DNA of 64,000 nucleotides from Ramlibacter montanisoli (GCF_013087525.1 NZ_JABFCS010000001.1:3782001-3846000); one strand, 5' to 3'; shown: positions 30,296 to 40,835, counted from the stretch's first letter. The notes: generated from the letters alone by a model not told the origin. Program-made: numbers and translations.

Positions 30296-32001
30296 CCGAC
30301 ATCCGCCGCACCATCCTCTGGGTGATCTTCGGCTTTTCACTGGTGATGCTGTGGGACCAATGGCAGGTCTACAACGGCAGGCAGGCGACCTTCTTCCCCT
30401 CCGGCAAGCCGGCGGCCACCGCCGTCGCGCCGGGCACCCCGGCCAGCGCCCCGGTGGGCGTGCCGGGCGCGGCCAGCGTGCCGACCACCAGCACCATCGC
30501 CGCGGCCACCCCGCCCGGCGGCGCGCCGGCGGCCACGCCCGGCACGCAGGCGATCGCGCGGGAACGCACCACCGTCAGCACCGACGTGCTGCGCGTGACC
30601 TTCGACAGCGAAGGCGCGTCCATCGTGCACACCGAGTTCCCCAAGCTGGCCGGCGAGAAGCCGGGCGTGCCCTACGTGCTGCTGGACCTGAGTGCCAACC
30701 GCGTGTACGTCGCGCAGTCGGGCCTGATCGGCGGCGACTTCCCCACCCACAAGACGCCGATGGCGGCGGTGCCCGGCGAGCGCACGCTCAAGGACGGCGC
30801 CAACGAGCTGTCCGTGCGCTTCGAGTCCGCGGTGCAGGGCGGCGTGAAGCTGGTGAAGACCTACACCTTCCGGCGCGGCGCCTACGACGTGGCCGTGAAG
30901 CACGAGGTGGTGAACGCCGGCGGCGCGCCGGTGTCGCCGCAGCTTTACCTGCAGCTGGTGCGCGACGGCAACCCGCTGCCGGGCGAGTCCTCCTTCTATT
31001 CCACCTTCACCGGTCCCGCGGTCTTCACCACCGAGCAGAAGTTCCAGAAGGTCGAATTCAGCGACATCGAAAAGAACAAGGCCACCTTCGAGAAGGCCTC
31101 CAGCAGTGGCTACGTGGCGATGGTGCAGCACTACTTCGCCAGCGCCTGGCTGCTGGCCGACGGCGTCAAGCGCGAGCTGTTCATGCGCAAGGTGGACAAC
31201 AACCTGTACGCCGCCGGCCTGATCACGGGGCTGCCGGCGATCCCGCCCGGCATGTCGCAGACGGTGGAGTCGCGCTTCTTCGCCGGCCCGCAGGAAGAAA
31301 AGACGCTGGAGCAGATCTACCCGGGCCTGGACCTGGTGAAGGACTACGGCTGGCTCACCATCCTGGCCAAGCCGCTGTACTGGCTGCTGGACAAGCTGCA
31401 CGGCTTCATCGGCAACTGGGGCTGGTCGATCATGGCGCTGGTGCTGATCATCAAGATCGCCTTCTACTGGCTGCAGGCCAAGGGCTACGAGAGCATGGCC
31501 AAGATGAAGGCCATCAACCCCAAGGTGATGCAGCTGCGCGAGCGCTTCAAGGACAACCCGCAGCAGATGCAGCAGGAGATGATGCGCATCTACCGCGAGG
31601 AGAAGGTCAACCCGCTGGGCGGCTGCCTGCCGATCCTGGTGCAGATCCCGGTGTTCATCGCGCTGTACTGGGTGCTGCTGTCCTCGGTGGAGATGCGCAA
31701 CGCGCCCTGGATCGGCTGGATCCGCGACCTGTCCACGCCCGACCCCTACTTCATCCTGCCGGTGGTGATGACGCTGACCACGATGCTGCAGACGGCGCTG
31801 AACCCGGTGCCGCCGGACCCGATGCAGGCCAAGATGATGTGGTTCATGCCGCTGATCTTCTCGGTGATGTTCTTCTTCTTCCCGGCCGGCCTGGTGCTGT
31901 ACTGGATCACGAACAACATCCTGTCGATCGCGCAGCAATGGCTGATCAACGTGCGCATGGGCGTGCCGCCGGAGTTCAACCTGCCGAAGTTCAAGACCTG
32001 A
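30292..32001 (+). CDS. yidC: YidC, inner-membrane protein insertase
   Basis: A 569-residue Oxa1/YidC-family insertase, which places membrane proteins alone or with SecYEG. There is one N-terminal membrane segment (TILWVIFGFSLVMLW), a large periplasmic domain with a Pro/Ala/Thr-rich linker, and then five membrane helices. The insertase core shows GWSIMALVLIIKIAFYWLQ, the cytoplasmic hairpin (ERFKDNPQQMQQEMMRIYRE) with the following GGCLPILVQIPVFIALYW. A terminator (32020-32045) follows directly. Confidence 0.97.
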   Translation: MTDIRRTILWVIFGFSLVMLWDQWQVYNGRQATFFPSGKPAATAVAPGTPASAPVGVPGAASVPTTSTIAAATPPGGAPAATPGTQAIARERTTVSTDVLRVTFDSEGASIVHTEFPKLAGEKPGVPYVLLDLSANRVYVAQSGLIGGDFPTHKTPMAAVPGERTLKDGANELSVRFESAVQGGVKLVKTYTFRRGAYDVAVKHEVVNAGGAPVSPQLYLQLVRDGNPLPGESSFYSTFTGPAVFTTEQKFQKVEFSDIEKNKATFEKASSSGYVAMVQHYFASAWLLADGVKRELFMRKVDNNLYAAGLITGLPAIPPGMSQTVESRFFAGPQEEKTLEQIYPGLDLVKDYGWLTILAKPLYWLLDKLHGFIGNWGWSIMALVLIIKIAFYWLQAKGYESMAKMKAINPKVMQLRERFKDNPQQMQQEMMRIYREEKVNPLGGCLPILVQIPVFIALYWVLLSSVEMRNAPWIGWIRDLSTPDPYFILPVVMTLTTMLQTALNPVPPDPMQAKMMWFMPLIFSVMFFFFPAGLVLYWITNNILSIAQQWLINVRMGVPPEFNLPKFKT

Positions 32002-32019
32002 ACGCGCGGGTGTGAGGGC

Positions 32020-32045
32020 AAAGGGCCGCTCGCGCGGCCCTTTTT
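32020..32045 (+). terminator. Rho-independent terminator after yidC
   Basis: AAGGGCCGC and GCGGCCCTT pair around TCGC and run into TTTTT. It closes the rpmH-rnpA-yidD-yidC operon, 30 bases before the mnmE start. Confidence 0.9.
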
Positions 32046-32075
32046 CGTTGGCAGCCACCCCCGGCACAATCCCCC

Positions 32076-33515
32076 ATGCTCGCCCGCCTCGACCAGCCCA
32101 TCGCCGCCATCGCCACCGCCCCCGGGCGCGGCGCGGTGGGGATCGTGCGCGTGTCGGCGAAGGACGCGCGTGCCCTCATCGCCGCGGTCTGCGGCCGCGA
32201 ATTGAAGCCGCGCGAAGCCACCTACCTGCCCTTCCGCGCGGCCGACGGCAGCGCGATCGACCAGGGCCTGGCGATCCACTTCCCGGCGCCGCATTCCTAC
32301 ACCGGCGAGGACGTGCTGGAACTGCAGGCGCACGGCGGCCCGGTCGTGCTGCAGCTTCTGCTGGCGCGCTGCCTCGAGGCCGGCGCGTCCATCCACCTGC
32401 GCGTCGCCGAGCCCGGCGAGTTCACGCAGCGCGCCTTCCTCAATGGCAAGCTCGACCTCGCGCAGGCCGAGGCGATCGCCGACCTGATCGACGCCAGCAC
32501 CGAGGCGGCGGCGCGCAGCGCCACCCGCTCGCTGGCCGGCGAGTTCTCGCGCGAGATCCACGCGCTGCGCGACGCGCTGATCCACCTGCGCATGCTGGTG
32601 GAGGCGACGCTGGACTTCCCCGAGGAAGAAATCGACTTCCTGCAGAAGGCGGACGCGCAGGGCCAGCTGGATCGCCTGCAGCAGAACCTCGCGCGCGTGA
32701 TGCAGCGCGCGCACCAGGGCGCGCTGCTGCGCGAAGGCCTGCACGTGGTGATCGCGGGCCAGCCCAACGCGGGCAAGAGTTCGCTGCTCAATGCACTGGC
32801 CGGCGCCGAACTCGCCATCGTCACGCCGATCGCCGGCACCACGCGCGACATCGTGCGCCAGACCATCCAGATCGAAGGCGTGCCGCTGCACGTGGTGGAC
32901 ACCGCGGGCCTGCGCGAAGGCGCGGAGGAAGTGGAGCAGATCGGCATCGAGCGCGCTTGGGGGCAGATCGAAAAGGCGGACGCGGTGCTGTTCCTGCACG
33001 ACCTGACGCGCTCGGATGCAGCGGAGTACCGCGCGGCCGATGCAGCGATCGCGGCACGCTTGCCGCAGGACGTGCCGGTGGTGGATGTTTGGAACAAGGC
33101 GGATGCAGTGGATGCCGGGGTTCGCGCTGCTCACCGCCAGCCTACGAACGGCGACGCGACGCCTGTAGGCTGGGGTGACGCCAGGAACCCCAGCGCTGCG
33201 CGCAGCGCCCTCACCCTCTCCGCCAAGACCGGCGCCGGCCTCGAAGCCCTGCGCCGCACGCTCCTCGACATCGCCGGCTGGCAGGCTGCGCCCGAAGGGG
33301 TGTTCATCGCCCGCGAGCGCCACCTGCAGGCGCTCAAGCGCGTCGACGCGCACCTGATGGAAGCGGCTGCGCTGCTCGTTCGCCAGGCGCAGGCACTCGA
33401 CCTGCTCGCCGAGGAATTGCGACTGGCGCAGAACGGCCTGTCGGAAATCACCGGCGAGTTCAGCGCCGACGACCTGCTCGGCGTGATCTTCAGCCGCTTC
33501 TGCATCGGAAAATAG
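32076..33515 (+). CDS. mnmE: MnmE (TrmE), tRNA modification GTPase with a repeat-derived insertion
   Basis: A 479-residue GTPase that with MnmG makes the 5-carboxymethylaminomethyl modification of wobble uridine in tRNA. The N-terminal folate-binding domain begins [19 protein letters not shown]. The G domain has G1 GQPNAGKS, G2 GTTRDIV, G3 DTAGLRE and G4 NKAD, and the C-terminus ends FCIGK, with the catalytic-type Cys. Between G4 and the SAK motif (G5) there are about 25 extra residues encoded by the palindromic repeat at 33117-33193 (roughly residues 348-373). The frame is kept on both sides. The usual length is about 450-470, so the protein is slightly long. Confidence 0.96.
   Translation: MLARLDQPIAAIATAPGRGAVGIVRVSAKDARALIAAVCGRELKPREATYLPFRAADGSAIDQGLAIHFPAPHSYTGEDVLELQAHGGPVVLQLLLARCLEAGASIHLRVAEPGEFTQRAFLNGKLDLAQAEAIADLIDASTEAAARSATRSLAGEFSREIHALRDALIHLRMLVEATLDFPEEEIDFLQKADAQGQLDRLQQNLARVMQRAHQGALLREGLHVVIAGQPNAGKSSLLNALAGAELAIVTPIAGTTRDIVRQTIQIEGVPLHVVDTAGLREGAEEVEQIGIERAWGQIEKADAVLFLHDLTRSDAAEYRAADAAIAARLPQDVPVVDVWNKADAVDAGVRAAHRQPTNGDATPVGWGDARNPSAARSALTLSAKTGAGLEALRRTLLDIAGWQAAPEGVFIARERHLQALKRVDAHLMEAAALLVRQAQALDLLAEELRLAQNGLSEITGEFSADDLLGVIFSRFCIGK
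33117..33193. repeat. Palindromic repeat, copy 2, inside the mnmE coding sequence
   Basis: Both arms of the intergenic element (GGGGTTCG...CCAGCCTACGAAC and GTAGGCTGG...GAACCCCAGC) are present inside the G domain coding region of mnmE, and the reading frame is preserved. All other copies are intergenic. Confidence 0.9.
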
Positions 33516-33688
33516 GACGCGGCTGCGGCGTCGAGGAAGTCACGACCCGCGCCGTTCGGCCGCAGCATCGCGCCGCCCGTCCGTGCCGGGGAAGAAACGC
33601 GCGTAACACGCAAGGAGCCCTTCGTATCTCGTGTAATCGAACGCTAGATCGCTTGTAAAGACGGTGGGGCGGCACGTACTGTTGAGCC

Positions 33689-34180
33689 ATGAACGCCCCG
33701 CTGCCCACCCCGCTCCACTTCGACGTGCAAGGCTTGGTCCATGCCGTCGCCCACAACCAGTCGCTGGACGCGTTCCACCCCAACCTCACGACCAAGCAGT
33801 GGGAATTGTTCGGCACCTACCTGCAGCCCTTCGCGGTGCGGCAGGGCCAGGTGGTGATCGAGCAGAACGCGAGCGATCGCACCGTTTACTTCGTGGAGAG
33901 CGGCACGCTCACCGTGCACTACGAGGACGACAAGAAGCGGCTGCGCCTGGCGTCGGTGGACTCGGGCTCGGCGGTGGGCGAAGGGGCCTTCTTCACGCGC
34001 CTGCCGCGCAATGCCACCGTGCAGGCCGCGAGCGCGTGCAAGCTGTGGTCGCTCAGCCCGATCCGCTTCACCGAGCTCACCAACCGGCAGCCGGCGCTGG
34101 CGGTCGAGGTGGCGATGGCGCTGGGCTCGCTGGTCTCGCGCCGCCTAGGCAATCGTCCTAAGCGCGTTGCGGTCACCTGA
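33689..34180 (+). CDS. Cyclic-nucleotide-binding-domain (cNMP) protein
   Basis: A 163-residue protein consisting mainly of one cNMP-binding beta-roll (about 30-140): WELFGTYLQPFAVRQGQVVIEQ at the start, then VYFVESGTLTVHY, AVGEGAFFTRLPRNATVQA with the phosphate-binding cassette GEGAFFTR...RNATV, and LWSLSPIRFTEL. There is no HTH after the roll, so it is not a full CRP-type regulator; it may act through another partner. No neighbouring gene points to a function. The gap 33516-33688 holds no recognisable element besides a weak hairpin. Confidence 0.75.
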   Translation: MNAPLPTPLHFDVQGLVHAVAHNQSLDAFHPNLTTKQWELFGTYLQPFAVRQGQVVIEQNASDRTVYFVESGTLTVHYEDDKKRLRLASVDSGSAVGEGAFFTRLPRNATVQAASACKLWSLSPIRFTELTNRQPALAVEVAMALGSLVSRRLGNRPKRVAVT

Positions 34181-34292
34181 TACGCGCCGAGCCGCTCGTC
34201 ACGCGCCTCGTGACGCCTGTCCGTCGGCAAGGGGGCTTACAGCGTGGTAACAAATGCGGTCCACACTGGCAGGACCGAAGTGAAAGAACACC

Positions 34293-35044
34293 ATGTCCCT
34301 GCTTAGCTGGTTCTCCTCCAAGAAGAGCGGCGACGCGCCGTTGAGCGCGCTGCCCAGCTCCGGCATGTCGCGCATGGAGTCCACCAAGCCGCACCACCAG
34401 GCCAGGCACGGCCTGGGCGGCAACGCGCAGCCGGGCAACCGCAAGCAGGAACGCATGGAGCGGCGCGAGCTGCTCTACGCGCGGTGGTGCGCGAGGCGAT
34501 GGTGCGCGCCGGCGTGCTGTCCTCCAGCTACAAGTTCAAGGTGCTGTCGCTCGACCCGCGCGGCGGCCAGTTCATGGTGATGGTGGACCTGGCGCAGGGC
34601 GCCGCCAGCGACACCACGCGCCTGGCCGAGATCGAGGCGATGGTCGCGCAGTCGGCCAAGGCCCGCTACGACATCGTGGTGAGCGCCGTGTACTGGCGCG
34701 CCAACGAACACGTCGCGATCGGCGACCCCACGCACTTCAGCTCGCAGAAGCCGCTGATCTCGCAGCCGGCGCCGCTGCTGCCCGAACACATCTCGCGCCC
34801 GGCGGAACTGCGCGAGGCACCGCCGCTGCCGGGCCGCCGGTTCGAGCCGCTGCAGGACGACGAAGTGGCGGCCTTCCGCAAGGCACTCGACGCCGGCGTG
34901 CGCGGCGAACAGGCGCTCGCGTCGGCCAACCACGGCAAGGCGGCGCAGAGCTACACGCTGCTGACCGGCTTCGAGGACACCGAGATGATGGCGGAGGGGG
35001 AAGAGGGGCAGTTGAGCAAGACGCAGTACGGGGCCTTGCGTTGA
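34293..35044 (+). CDS. Conserved-type hypothetical protein (one apparent frameshift)
   Basis: About 250 residues after restoring a base near 34485 (frame then reads ELLYARVVREAMVRAGVL). It starts MSLLSWFSSKKSGDAP and has a central alpha/beta part (SSYKFKVLSLDPRGGQFMVMVDL, RYDIVVSAVYWRANEHVAIG) and a Pro-rich linker before a helical C-terminus. No signal peptide or membrane segment. I do not recognise a family. A palindromic repeat follows its stop at once. It stands alone between the cNMP gene and apt. Confidence 0.6.
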
Positions 35045-35046
35045 AC

Positions 35047-35126
35047 GCTGGGGTTCCTTCGTCACCCCAGCCTACGAGCGAGCAGGCCCCGTAGCCTGGT
35101 GGTGAGGCGCAGCCGAACCCCAGCGG
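35047..35126. repeat. Palindromic repeat, copy 3
   Basis: Inverted arms GCTGGGGTT...CCAGCCTACG and CGTAGCCTGG...GAACCCCAGC fill the space between the hypothetical gene and apt, abutting the apt stop codon at 35127. Confidence 0.85.
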
Positions 35127-35685
35127 CTAGTGCCCCTCGAAATGCACGAAGGTGAACACCTCCAGCCCACCTTCCCGCAACTTCACCGCCCCCGAGCTCC
35201 GGCAGGTCGACGATCGCGCAGCCCTCGATCACCTTCGCCCCCAGCTTCTCCAGCAGCTTCTTGCCCGCCATCATGGTCCCGCCGGTGGCGATCAGGTCGT
35301 CGACCAGCAGCACGCGCTGGCCCGGCTTCACGGCGTCGGTGTGCAGTTCCACCGTCGCACTGCCGTACTCCAGCTCGTAGGTTTCCTCCACGGTGGTGAA
35401 GGGCAGCTTGCCCTTCTTGCGGATCGGCACGAAGCCCACGCCCAGCTCGTAGGCCACCACGGCACCGAGGATGAAGCCGCGCGCGTCCAGCCCCGCCACC
35501 ACGTCGGGCCGGCGGTCCATGTAGCGGTGCACGAAGGCGTCGATCAGCACGCGGAAGGTCTTGGGGTCCTGCAGCAGAGGGGTGATGTCGCGGAACTGCA
35601 CGCCCGGCGCCGGCCAGTCGGGCACGGTGCGGATGTGGCGTTTCAGGTAGTCGCTGACGTCCAGCGCGTCGTCTTGCATGTTCAT
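35127..35685 (-). CDS. apt: Apt, adenine phosphoribosyltransferase (one apparent frameshift)
   Basis: A purine-salvage enzyme joining adenine with PRPP to give AMP; about 186 residues. Key motifs are [23 protein letters not shown] and the PRPP loop [14 protein letters not shown]. In the long open frame the C-terminus after LPELGGG is atypical. Restoring two G in the G5 run near 35190 gives [20 protein letters not shown] and a stop at 35127, the normal ending. The ATG overlaps the stop of the antiporter gene (ATGA), so the two form an operon. A repeat follows. Confidence 0.92.
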
Positions 35686-37665
35686 CCTTTGAGCAGGATC
35701 TCTTCGGCATTGGCCAGGGTCTCGGGCCGGCCCAGGAGTACCAGGGTGTCGCCGTCCTCCAGCGCGGGATCGGTCGCGGGGTCGATGGTGCGGCCGTTGC
35801 TGCGACGCAGGCTGACCACGCGCACGCCCTGCAGCCCCAGGCGCAGCTGGCTGAGCACGCGGCCCAGGGCGCTCGCGCCCAGCGGCAGCGTGACCGTGGC
35901 CAGGCGCTCCTGGTCCAGGTCCAGGCCGCTCGGGTCGTCGGCGCCGTGGAAGTAGCCGCGCAGCATCTTGTAGCGCGCCTCGCGCTGCTCCTGCACGATG
36001 CGGATCACGCGCCGCATGGGCACGCCCACCAGCGCCAGCGCGTGGCCGGCCAGCATCAGCGAGCCTTCCAGCGTTTCGGGCACGACTTCGGTGGCGCCGG
36101 CGTCGCGCAGCTTGTCCAGGTCCAGGTCGTCCTGCGTGCGCACGATCACGGGCACGGCGGGGAGTGCGCGCGGGCGGTGGCCAGCACCTTCACCGCGCCC
36201 GGCACGTCCAGGTAGGTGATGACCACCGCGCTGGCGCGGCCCAGGCCGGCGGCCACCAGCGCCTGCAGCCGCGAGGCGTCGCCGAACACCACCGAGTCGC
36301 CCGCCGCGGCGGCCTGGCGCACGCGGTCCGGGTCGAGGTCGAGCGCGATGTACTGGATGGACTCCTGCTCCAGCATGCGCGCCAGGTTCTGGCCGCAGCG
36401 GCCGTAGCCGCAGATGATCACGTGCTTGCTGGTGTTGATGGACTTGCGCGCGATGTTGGTCATCTGCAGCGACTGCACCATCCACTCGCTGGCCACCAGC
36501 TTCATCACGATGCGGTTGCTCCACTGGATGATGAAGGGCGTGGCCAGCATGGAGATCACCATGCTGGCGAGGATCGCGTTGAGCAGCAGCGAGGGCACCA
36601 GCTGGTGCTCGCGCGCCAGCGACAGCAGCACGAAGCCGAACTCGCCGGCCTGCGCCAGGTACAGGCCGGTGCGCAGCGCCACGCCCATGGTGGCGCCGTA
36701 CAGCTTGGCCAGCACCGTCACCAGCAGCAGCTTGAACAGCACCGGCAGGGTCACCAGCACCAGCACCAGCCCCCAGTGCTCCAAGATCGGCCGCCAGTCC
36801 AGCATCATTCCGACGGTGATGAAGAACAGGCCCAGCAGCACGTCGTGGAAAGGCCGGATGTCCGCCTCCACCTGGTGCTTGTATTCGGTCTCGGAGATCA
36901 GGATGCCGGCGATGAAGGCGCCCAGCGCCAGCGACAGGCCGGCCAGCTCGGTCAGCCAGGCCAGGCCCAGCGTCACCAGCAGCAGGTTCAGCACGAACAG
37001 CTCGTCGCTCTTGCGGCGCGCCACCAGGGTCAGCCACCAGCGCATCAGGCGCTGGCCGCCGGCCAGCAGCAGCACGATCAGGCCGGCGGCCTTCACGGCG
37101 GCGAGGCCGAGTTCGCGCAGCAGCACCTCCGGCGGGCTGCCCAGCGCGGGGATCATCACCAGCAGCGGCACCACGGCCAGGTCCTGGAACAGCAGCACGC
37201 CCATCACCCGCTTGCCATGCTCGCTCTCCAGCTCCAGCCGGTCCGACATCAGCTTGACCACGATGGCGGTGGAGCTCATGGCCAGCGCGCCCGACAGCGC
37301 CAGCCCGGTCTGCCAGCTCATGGGCCAGACCTGCGGCAGCAGCCAGGACAGCGCCAGCGAGCCCATGGTCGCCGGCACGATGGTGAACATCACCTGCGAC
37401 ATGCCCAGACCGAACACGTGGCCGCGCATGGCGCGCAGCTTGGACAGGTTGAACTCCAGGCCGATCACGAACATCAGGAACACCACGCCGAACTCGGCCA
37501 GGTGGCGCACCGTGTCCGAGTCCTCCGCCATGCCCAGCGCATTGGGGCCGATCACCACGCCCACCGCCAGGTACCCCAGCATGGGGGCAGCTTCAGGAAG
37601 CGGCACGCGACCACTCCCAGCACGGCGGCCAGGAGGTAGAGAACGGTCAGCGCCAGCGAGGTCAT
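35682..37665 (-). CDS. Kef-type (CPA2) monovalent cation:proton antiporter with RCK domain (two apparent frameshifts)
   Basis: About 661 residues: an N-terminal membrane domain of 12 or so helices (starting [20 protein letters not shown], with [27 protein letters not shown] and [15 protein letters not shown]), then a Rossmann RCK_N domain ([19 protein letters not shown]) and a TrkA-C domain ([19 protein letters not shown]). Two single-C losses break it, near 37590 (LKLP|PMLGYL) and 36157 ([11 protein letters not shown]). CPA2 proteins of this type exchange K+ or Na+ for protons and are controlled by nucleotide or glutathione binding to the RCK domain. It is coupled to apt downstream and diverges from kdsD. 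Confidence 0.85.
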
Positions 37666-37712
37666 CCCCGATGCTATCGTCACCGAAACTGACGCCCCGA
37701 TAAAATCCCGAA

Positions 37713-38689
37713 ATGAGCTTCGACCGTACGCGCGCCCTGCGCCTGGCCCAGGAAACCTTCGACATCGAGGCCGCGGCGGTGCAGGGGCTCAAGGCGCGCA
37801 CCGGCGCCGCCTTCGCCGAGGCCGTGGCGGCCATGCTGGACCTGCGCGGCCGGGTGGTCGTGATGGGCATGGGCAAGAGCGGCCACGTGGGCCGCAAGAT
37901 CGCCGCCACCCTCGCCTCCACCGGCACGCCCGCCCTGTTCGTGCACCCGGCCGAGGCCAGCCACGGCGACCTGGGCATGATCAAGTCCGTGGACCTCGTG
38001 CTGGCCATCTCCAACGGCGGCGAAAGCGACGAGATCACCGTGATCCTGCCGGTCCTCAAACGCCTGGGCGTGCCCATGGTCGCCATGACCGGCAACCTCG
38101 ATTCCACCCTGGGCCGCCATGCCGACATCGTGCTGGACAGCGGCGTGGAGAAGGAAGCCTGCCCGCTGAACCTGGCGCCCACCGCCAGCACGACGGCGCA
38201 GCTCGCGCTGGGCGACGCGCTGGCCGTGGCGCTGCTCGATGCGCGCGGCTTCAAGTCCGAGGACTTCGCCCGCTCGCACCCCGGCGGCGCGCTGGGGCGC
38301 AAGCTGCTGACGCACCTGAGCGACGTGATGCGCAAGGGCGACGCGGTGCCGAAGGTCGGTCCCGACACCCTGTTCGCCGACCTGATGCGCGAGATGAGCG
38401 CCAAGGGCCTGGGCGCCTCCGCGGTGGTGGACGCTGGCGGCGGCGTGCTGGGCATCTTCACCGACGGCGACCTGCGCCGGCTGATCGAAAGGGCGTGGAC
38501 CTGCGGTCCATGCGCGCGCGCGAGGTCATGCACCCCGGCCCGCGCACCATCCGCGACGACGCGCTGGCCGCCGAGGCCGCGCAGCTGATGGAGCAGTACC
38601 GCATCACCAGCGTCCTGGTGGTCGACACCGAGGGCAAGCTGGTGGGCGCCGTCAACAGCAACGACCTGATGCGCGCGAAGGTCATCTGA
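37713..38689 (+). CDS. kdsD: KdsD/KpsF-type arabinose-5-phosphate isomerase (one apparent frameshift)
   Basis: About 325 residues. It converts ribulose 5-phosphate to arabinose 5-phosphate, the first step of Kdo synthesis for LPS. An N-terminal SIS domain (VVVMGMGKSGHVGRKIAATL, HPAEASHGDLGMI, ISNGGESDEI) is followed by two CBS domains (DVMRKGDAVP, and MRAREVMHPGPRTI). One base is missing near 38490, where LIE is followed by GVDLRSM in the next frame. The TGA overlaps the kdsC ATG by one base (TGATG). It heads the kdsD-kdsC-lptC group. Confidence 0.93.
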
Positions 38690-39230
38690 TGAACCCCGCA
38701 CTGAGCTTCCCTCCCGAGCTGCTGCTCGCGGCGCAGGGCATCCGCGTCGCCTTCTTCGACGTCGACGGCGTGATGACCGACGGCGGCGTGCTGTTCTCCG
38801 ACGAGGGCGAGACGCTCAAGCGCTTCCACATCCTGGACGGCCTGGGCCTGAAGCTGCTGCAGCGCGGCGGCATCACGCCGGTGGTGATCACCGGGCGCGA
38901 CTCAAGCCGCTGCGCAAGCGCCTGGATGCGCTGGGCCTCACGCACGTGCACTACGGCACCGAGGACAAGCGGCCGGCCGCGGAGAAGACGCTGGCGGCGC
39001 TCGGCTTCGACTGGTCGCAGGCCGCGGCCATGGGCGACGACTGGCCCGACCTGCCGGTGCTGCGCCGGGTCGCCTTCGCCGCCGCGCCACCGCACGCGCA
39101 CATCGAGGTGCGCGCCTGCGCCCGCTACGTCACGCAGGCGGCCGCCGGCCAGGGCGCGGCGCGCGAGTTCTGCGACTTCCTGCTGGTCGCTTCCGGGCAG
39201 TACGCGAAGCTGCTGGAGGCGTACCAGTGA
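38689..39230 (+). CDS. kdsC: KdsC, Kdo-8-phosphate phosphatase (one apparent frameshift)
   Basis: About 180 residues, HAD superfamily. It removes phosphate from Kdo-8-phosphate in LPS core synthesis. Motif I is FFDVDGVMTDG with the nucleophile Asp and partner Asp; motif II is VITGRDS; the conserved GDDWPDLPVL holds the Mg-binding acidic residues. The frame breaks just after VITGRDS, where a C is missing near 38901 and the remaining PLRKRLDALGLTHVHYG lies one frame over. It is coupled to kdsD. Confidence 0.93.
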
Positions 39231-39321
39231 GCGCCGCACGGCCGCCCGAAGGCGCTCAGCCCCCTCCGCTTGCGGAGGGGAGGAGCAGCCCGCGCAGCGG
39301 GCAATCCTGGGGAGGTTTGCC

Positions 39322-39938
39322 TTGACCGCAGCGCGCGGCTTCGGCCGTGCCTGGGACCGGATCAGCATCTACCTGCCCATCATCCTGATGGGGCTGCTGG
39401 CGCTGGGCACCTACTGGCTGGCGCGCAACACGCCGGGGCTGGCGCAGACCTTCGGCGTGCGGCCGCCGGTCCACGAGCCGGACTACTTCCTGCGCGGCTT
39501 CTCGGTGAAGTCCTTCGATCCCACGGGCCGCCTGAAGAACGAGATCCACGGCACCGAGGCGCGCCACTACCCCGACACCGACACCATGGAGATCGACCAG
39601 CCGCGCATCCGCTCCTACGACGAGAAGGGCGCGCTCACCATCGCGACGGCCAGGCGCGCCATCAGCAATGCCGACGCCTCGCAGGTGCAGCTGATCGGCG
39701 ACGCGGTGGTCACGCGCGAGGCGCCCAAGGTCAACGGCGTCGCACCGCCGCGGCTGGAGATCCGCGGCGAGTTCCTGCATGCCTTCATGGACCAGGAGCG
39801 GGTGAAGTCGGACAAGCCGGTGGTCCTCAAGCGCGGCGACGACGTGTTCCACGCGGACAGCATGGAGTACGACAACCTCGAGCGCGTGCTGAGCTGCGCG
39901 GGCGCGTGCAGGGCGTGCTGCAACCGCGCGTGCGCTGA
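39322..39938 (+). CDS. lptC: LptC, LPS export ABC-system protein (one apparent frameshift)
   Basis: About 205 residues. LptC is a bitopic inner-membrane protein that bridges the LptB2FG transporter to LptA. It has one N-terminal membrane segment (IYLPIILMGLLALGTYWLA), then the LptC/OstA beta-jellyroll (YFLRGFSVKSFDPTG, IHGTEARHYPDTDTMEID). A TTG start at 39322 is preceded by GGGAGG. One G is missing near 39889; the repaired ending is VLELRGRVQGVLQPRVR with TGA at 39936. lptA and lptB are not directly next to it, unlike in many relatives; a short-chain dehydrogenase follows instead. Confidence 0.88.
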
Positions 39939-39942
39939 ACAC

Positions 39943-40719
39943 ATGGCACCGCTGGCCTTCATCACCGGCGCATCGAGCGGCATCGGCCAGGCGCTGGCCG
40001 CGCGCTACGCGCAGGCCGGCTGGCGGCTCGCGCTGGTGGCGCGCCGCACCGGCGAGATCCAGCAATGGGCGCGGGCGCAGGGCCTGGCCGAAGACCGCTG
40101 GCGCGTGTACGGCGCCGACGTGTCGCAGGTCGAGAGCATCGTCGCCGCAGCCCAGGCCTGCATCGCGCAGCAGGGACTGCCCGAGGTGGTGATCGCCAAT
40201 GCCGGCATCAGCATCGGCATGGACACGGAGATCCGCGCGGACCTCGAAGTCATGGCGCGCACCTTCGCCACCAACAACATCGGCCTGGCCGCGACCTTCC
40301 ATCCCTTCATCGCCCCCATGCGCGCGCGCGGCGGCGGCGCGCTGGTGGGCATCGCCAGCGTCGCCGGCATCCGCGGCCTGCCCGGGCACGGCGCCTACTG
40401 TTCCAGCAAGGCGGCGGTGATCAGCTACTGCGAGACGCTGCGCGGCGAGCTGCGCACCAGCGGCGTGAAGGTGGTGACCATCGTCCCGGGCTACGTGGAC
40501 ACGCCGCTGACCCGCCAGAACCGCTACGGCATGCCCTTCCTGATGAAGGCGGAGGATTTCGCCGATGCGGCCTTCCGCGCGATCGGTGCCGGGCGCAGCT
40601 ACCGGGTGATCCCGTGGCAGATGGGCGTGGTGGCGAAGCTGCTGCGGCTGCTGCCGGATGCGGTGTTCGACCGGGCGCTGGCGGGGCGGCCGCGCAAGCA
40701 CCGGCAGGGCGAGGGTTAG
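39943..40719 (+). CDS. Short-chain dehydrogenase/reductase
   Basis: A 258-residue SDR-family oxidoreductase. The nucleotide-binding motif TGASSGIG is at about 8-15, NAG at about 86-88 (IANAGIS), and the catalytic Ser...Tyr-x3-Lys triad (IASVAGI, then YCSSK). After GYVDTPLTRQN the C-terminus is basic (RPRKHRQGEG). The substrate cannot be told from the sequence. It starts four bases after lptC, so it is probably in the same transcript. Its stop codon lies at the start of a palindromic repeat. Confidence 0.9.
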   Translation: MAPLAFITGASSGIGQALAARYAQAGWRLALVARRTGEIQQWARAQGLAEDRWRVYGADVSQVESIVAAAQACIAQQGLPEVVIANAGISIGMDTEIRADLEVMARTFATNNIGLAATFHPFIAPMRARGGGALVGIASVAGIRGLPGHGAYCSSKAAVISYCETLRGELRTSGVKVVTIVPGYVDTPLTRQNRYGMPFLMKAEDFADAAFRAIGAGRSYRVIPWQMGVVAKLLRLLPDAVFDRALAGRPRKHRQGEG

Positions 40720-40811
40720 CTGGGGTTCGCTGCGCTCACCACCAGCCTACCGACTGTCATGGCGGATTCGACCGTCTTCGTAGGCTGGCGGTGAGCGCAG
40801 CGAACCCCAGC
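40717..40811. repeat. Palindromic repeat, copy 4
   Basis: Inverted arms AGCTGGGGTTCGC...CCAGCCTACCG and CGTAGGCTGG...GAACCCCAGC lie between the SDR stop and the terminator of the first RRM gene; the SDR stop TAG is part of the left arm. Confidence 0.88.
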
Positions 40812-40813
40812 AA

Positions 40814-40835
40814 AAAGGCTCCCGAAGGAGCCTTT
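40814..40835 (-). terminator. Terminator of the first RRM gene
   Basis: AAAGGCTCC and GGAGCCTTT pair around CGAA, with a T run following on the - strand. It lies 19 bases past the RRM gene stop. Confidence 0.85.

Noticed and set aside
37590-39900. Pseudogenes of kdsD, kdsC, lptC and the Kef antiporter
   Set aside because: LPS genes are essential or nearly so, each break is one missing base, and all motifs are intact on both sides.
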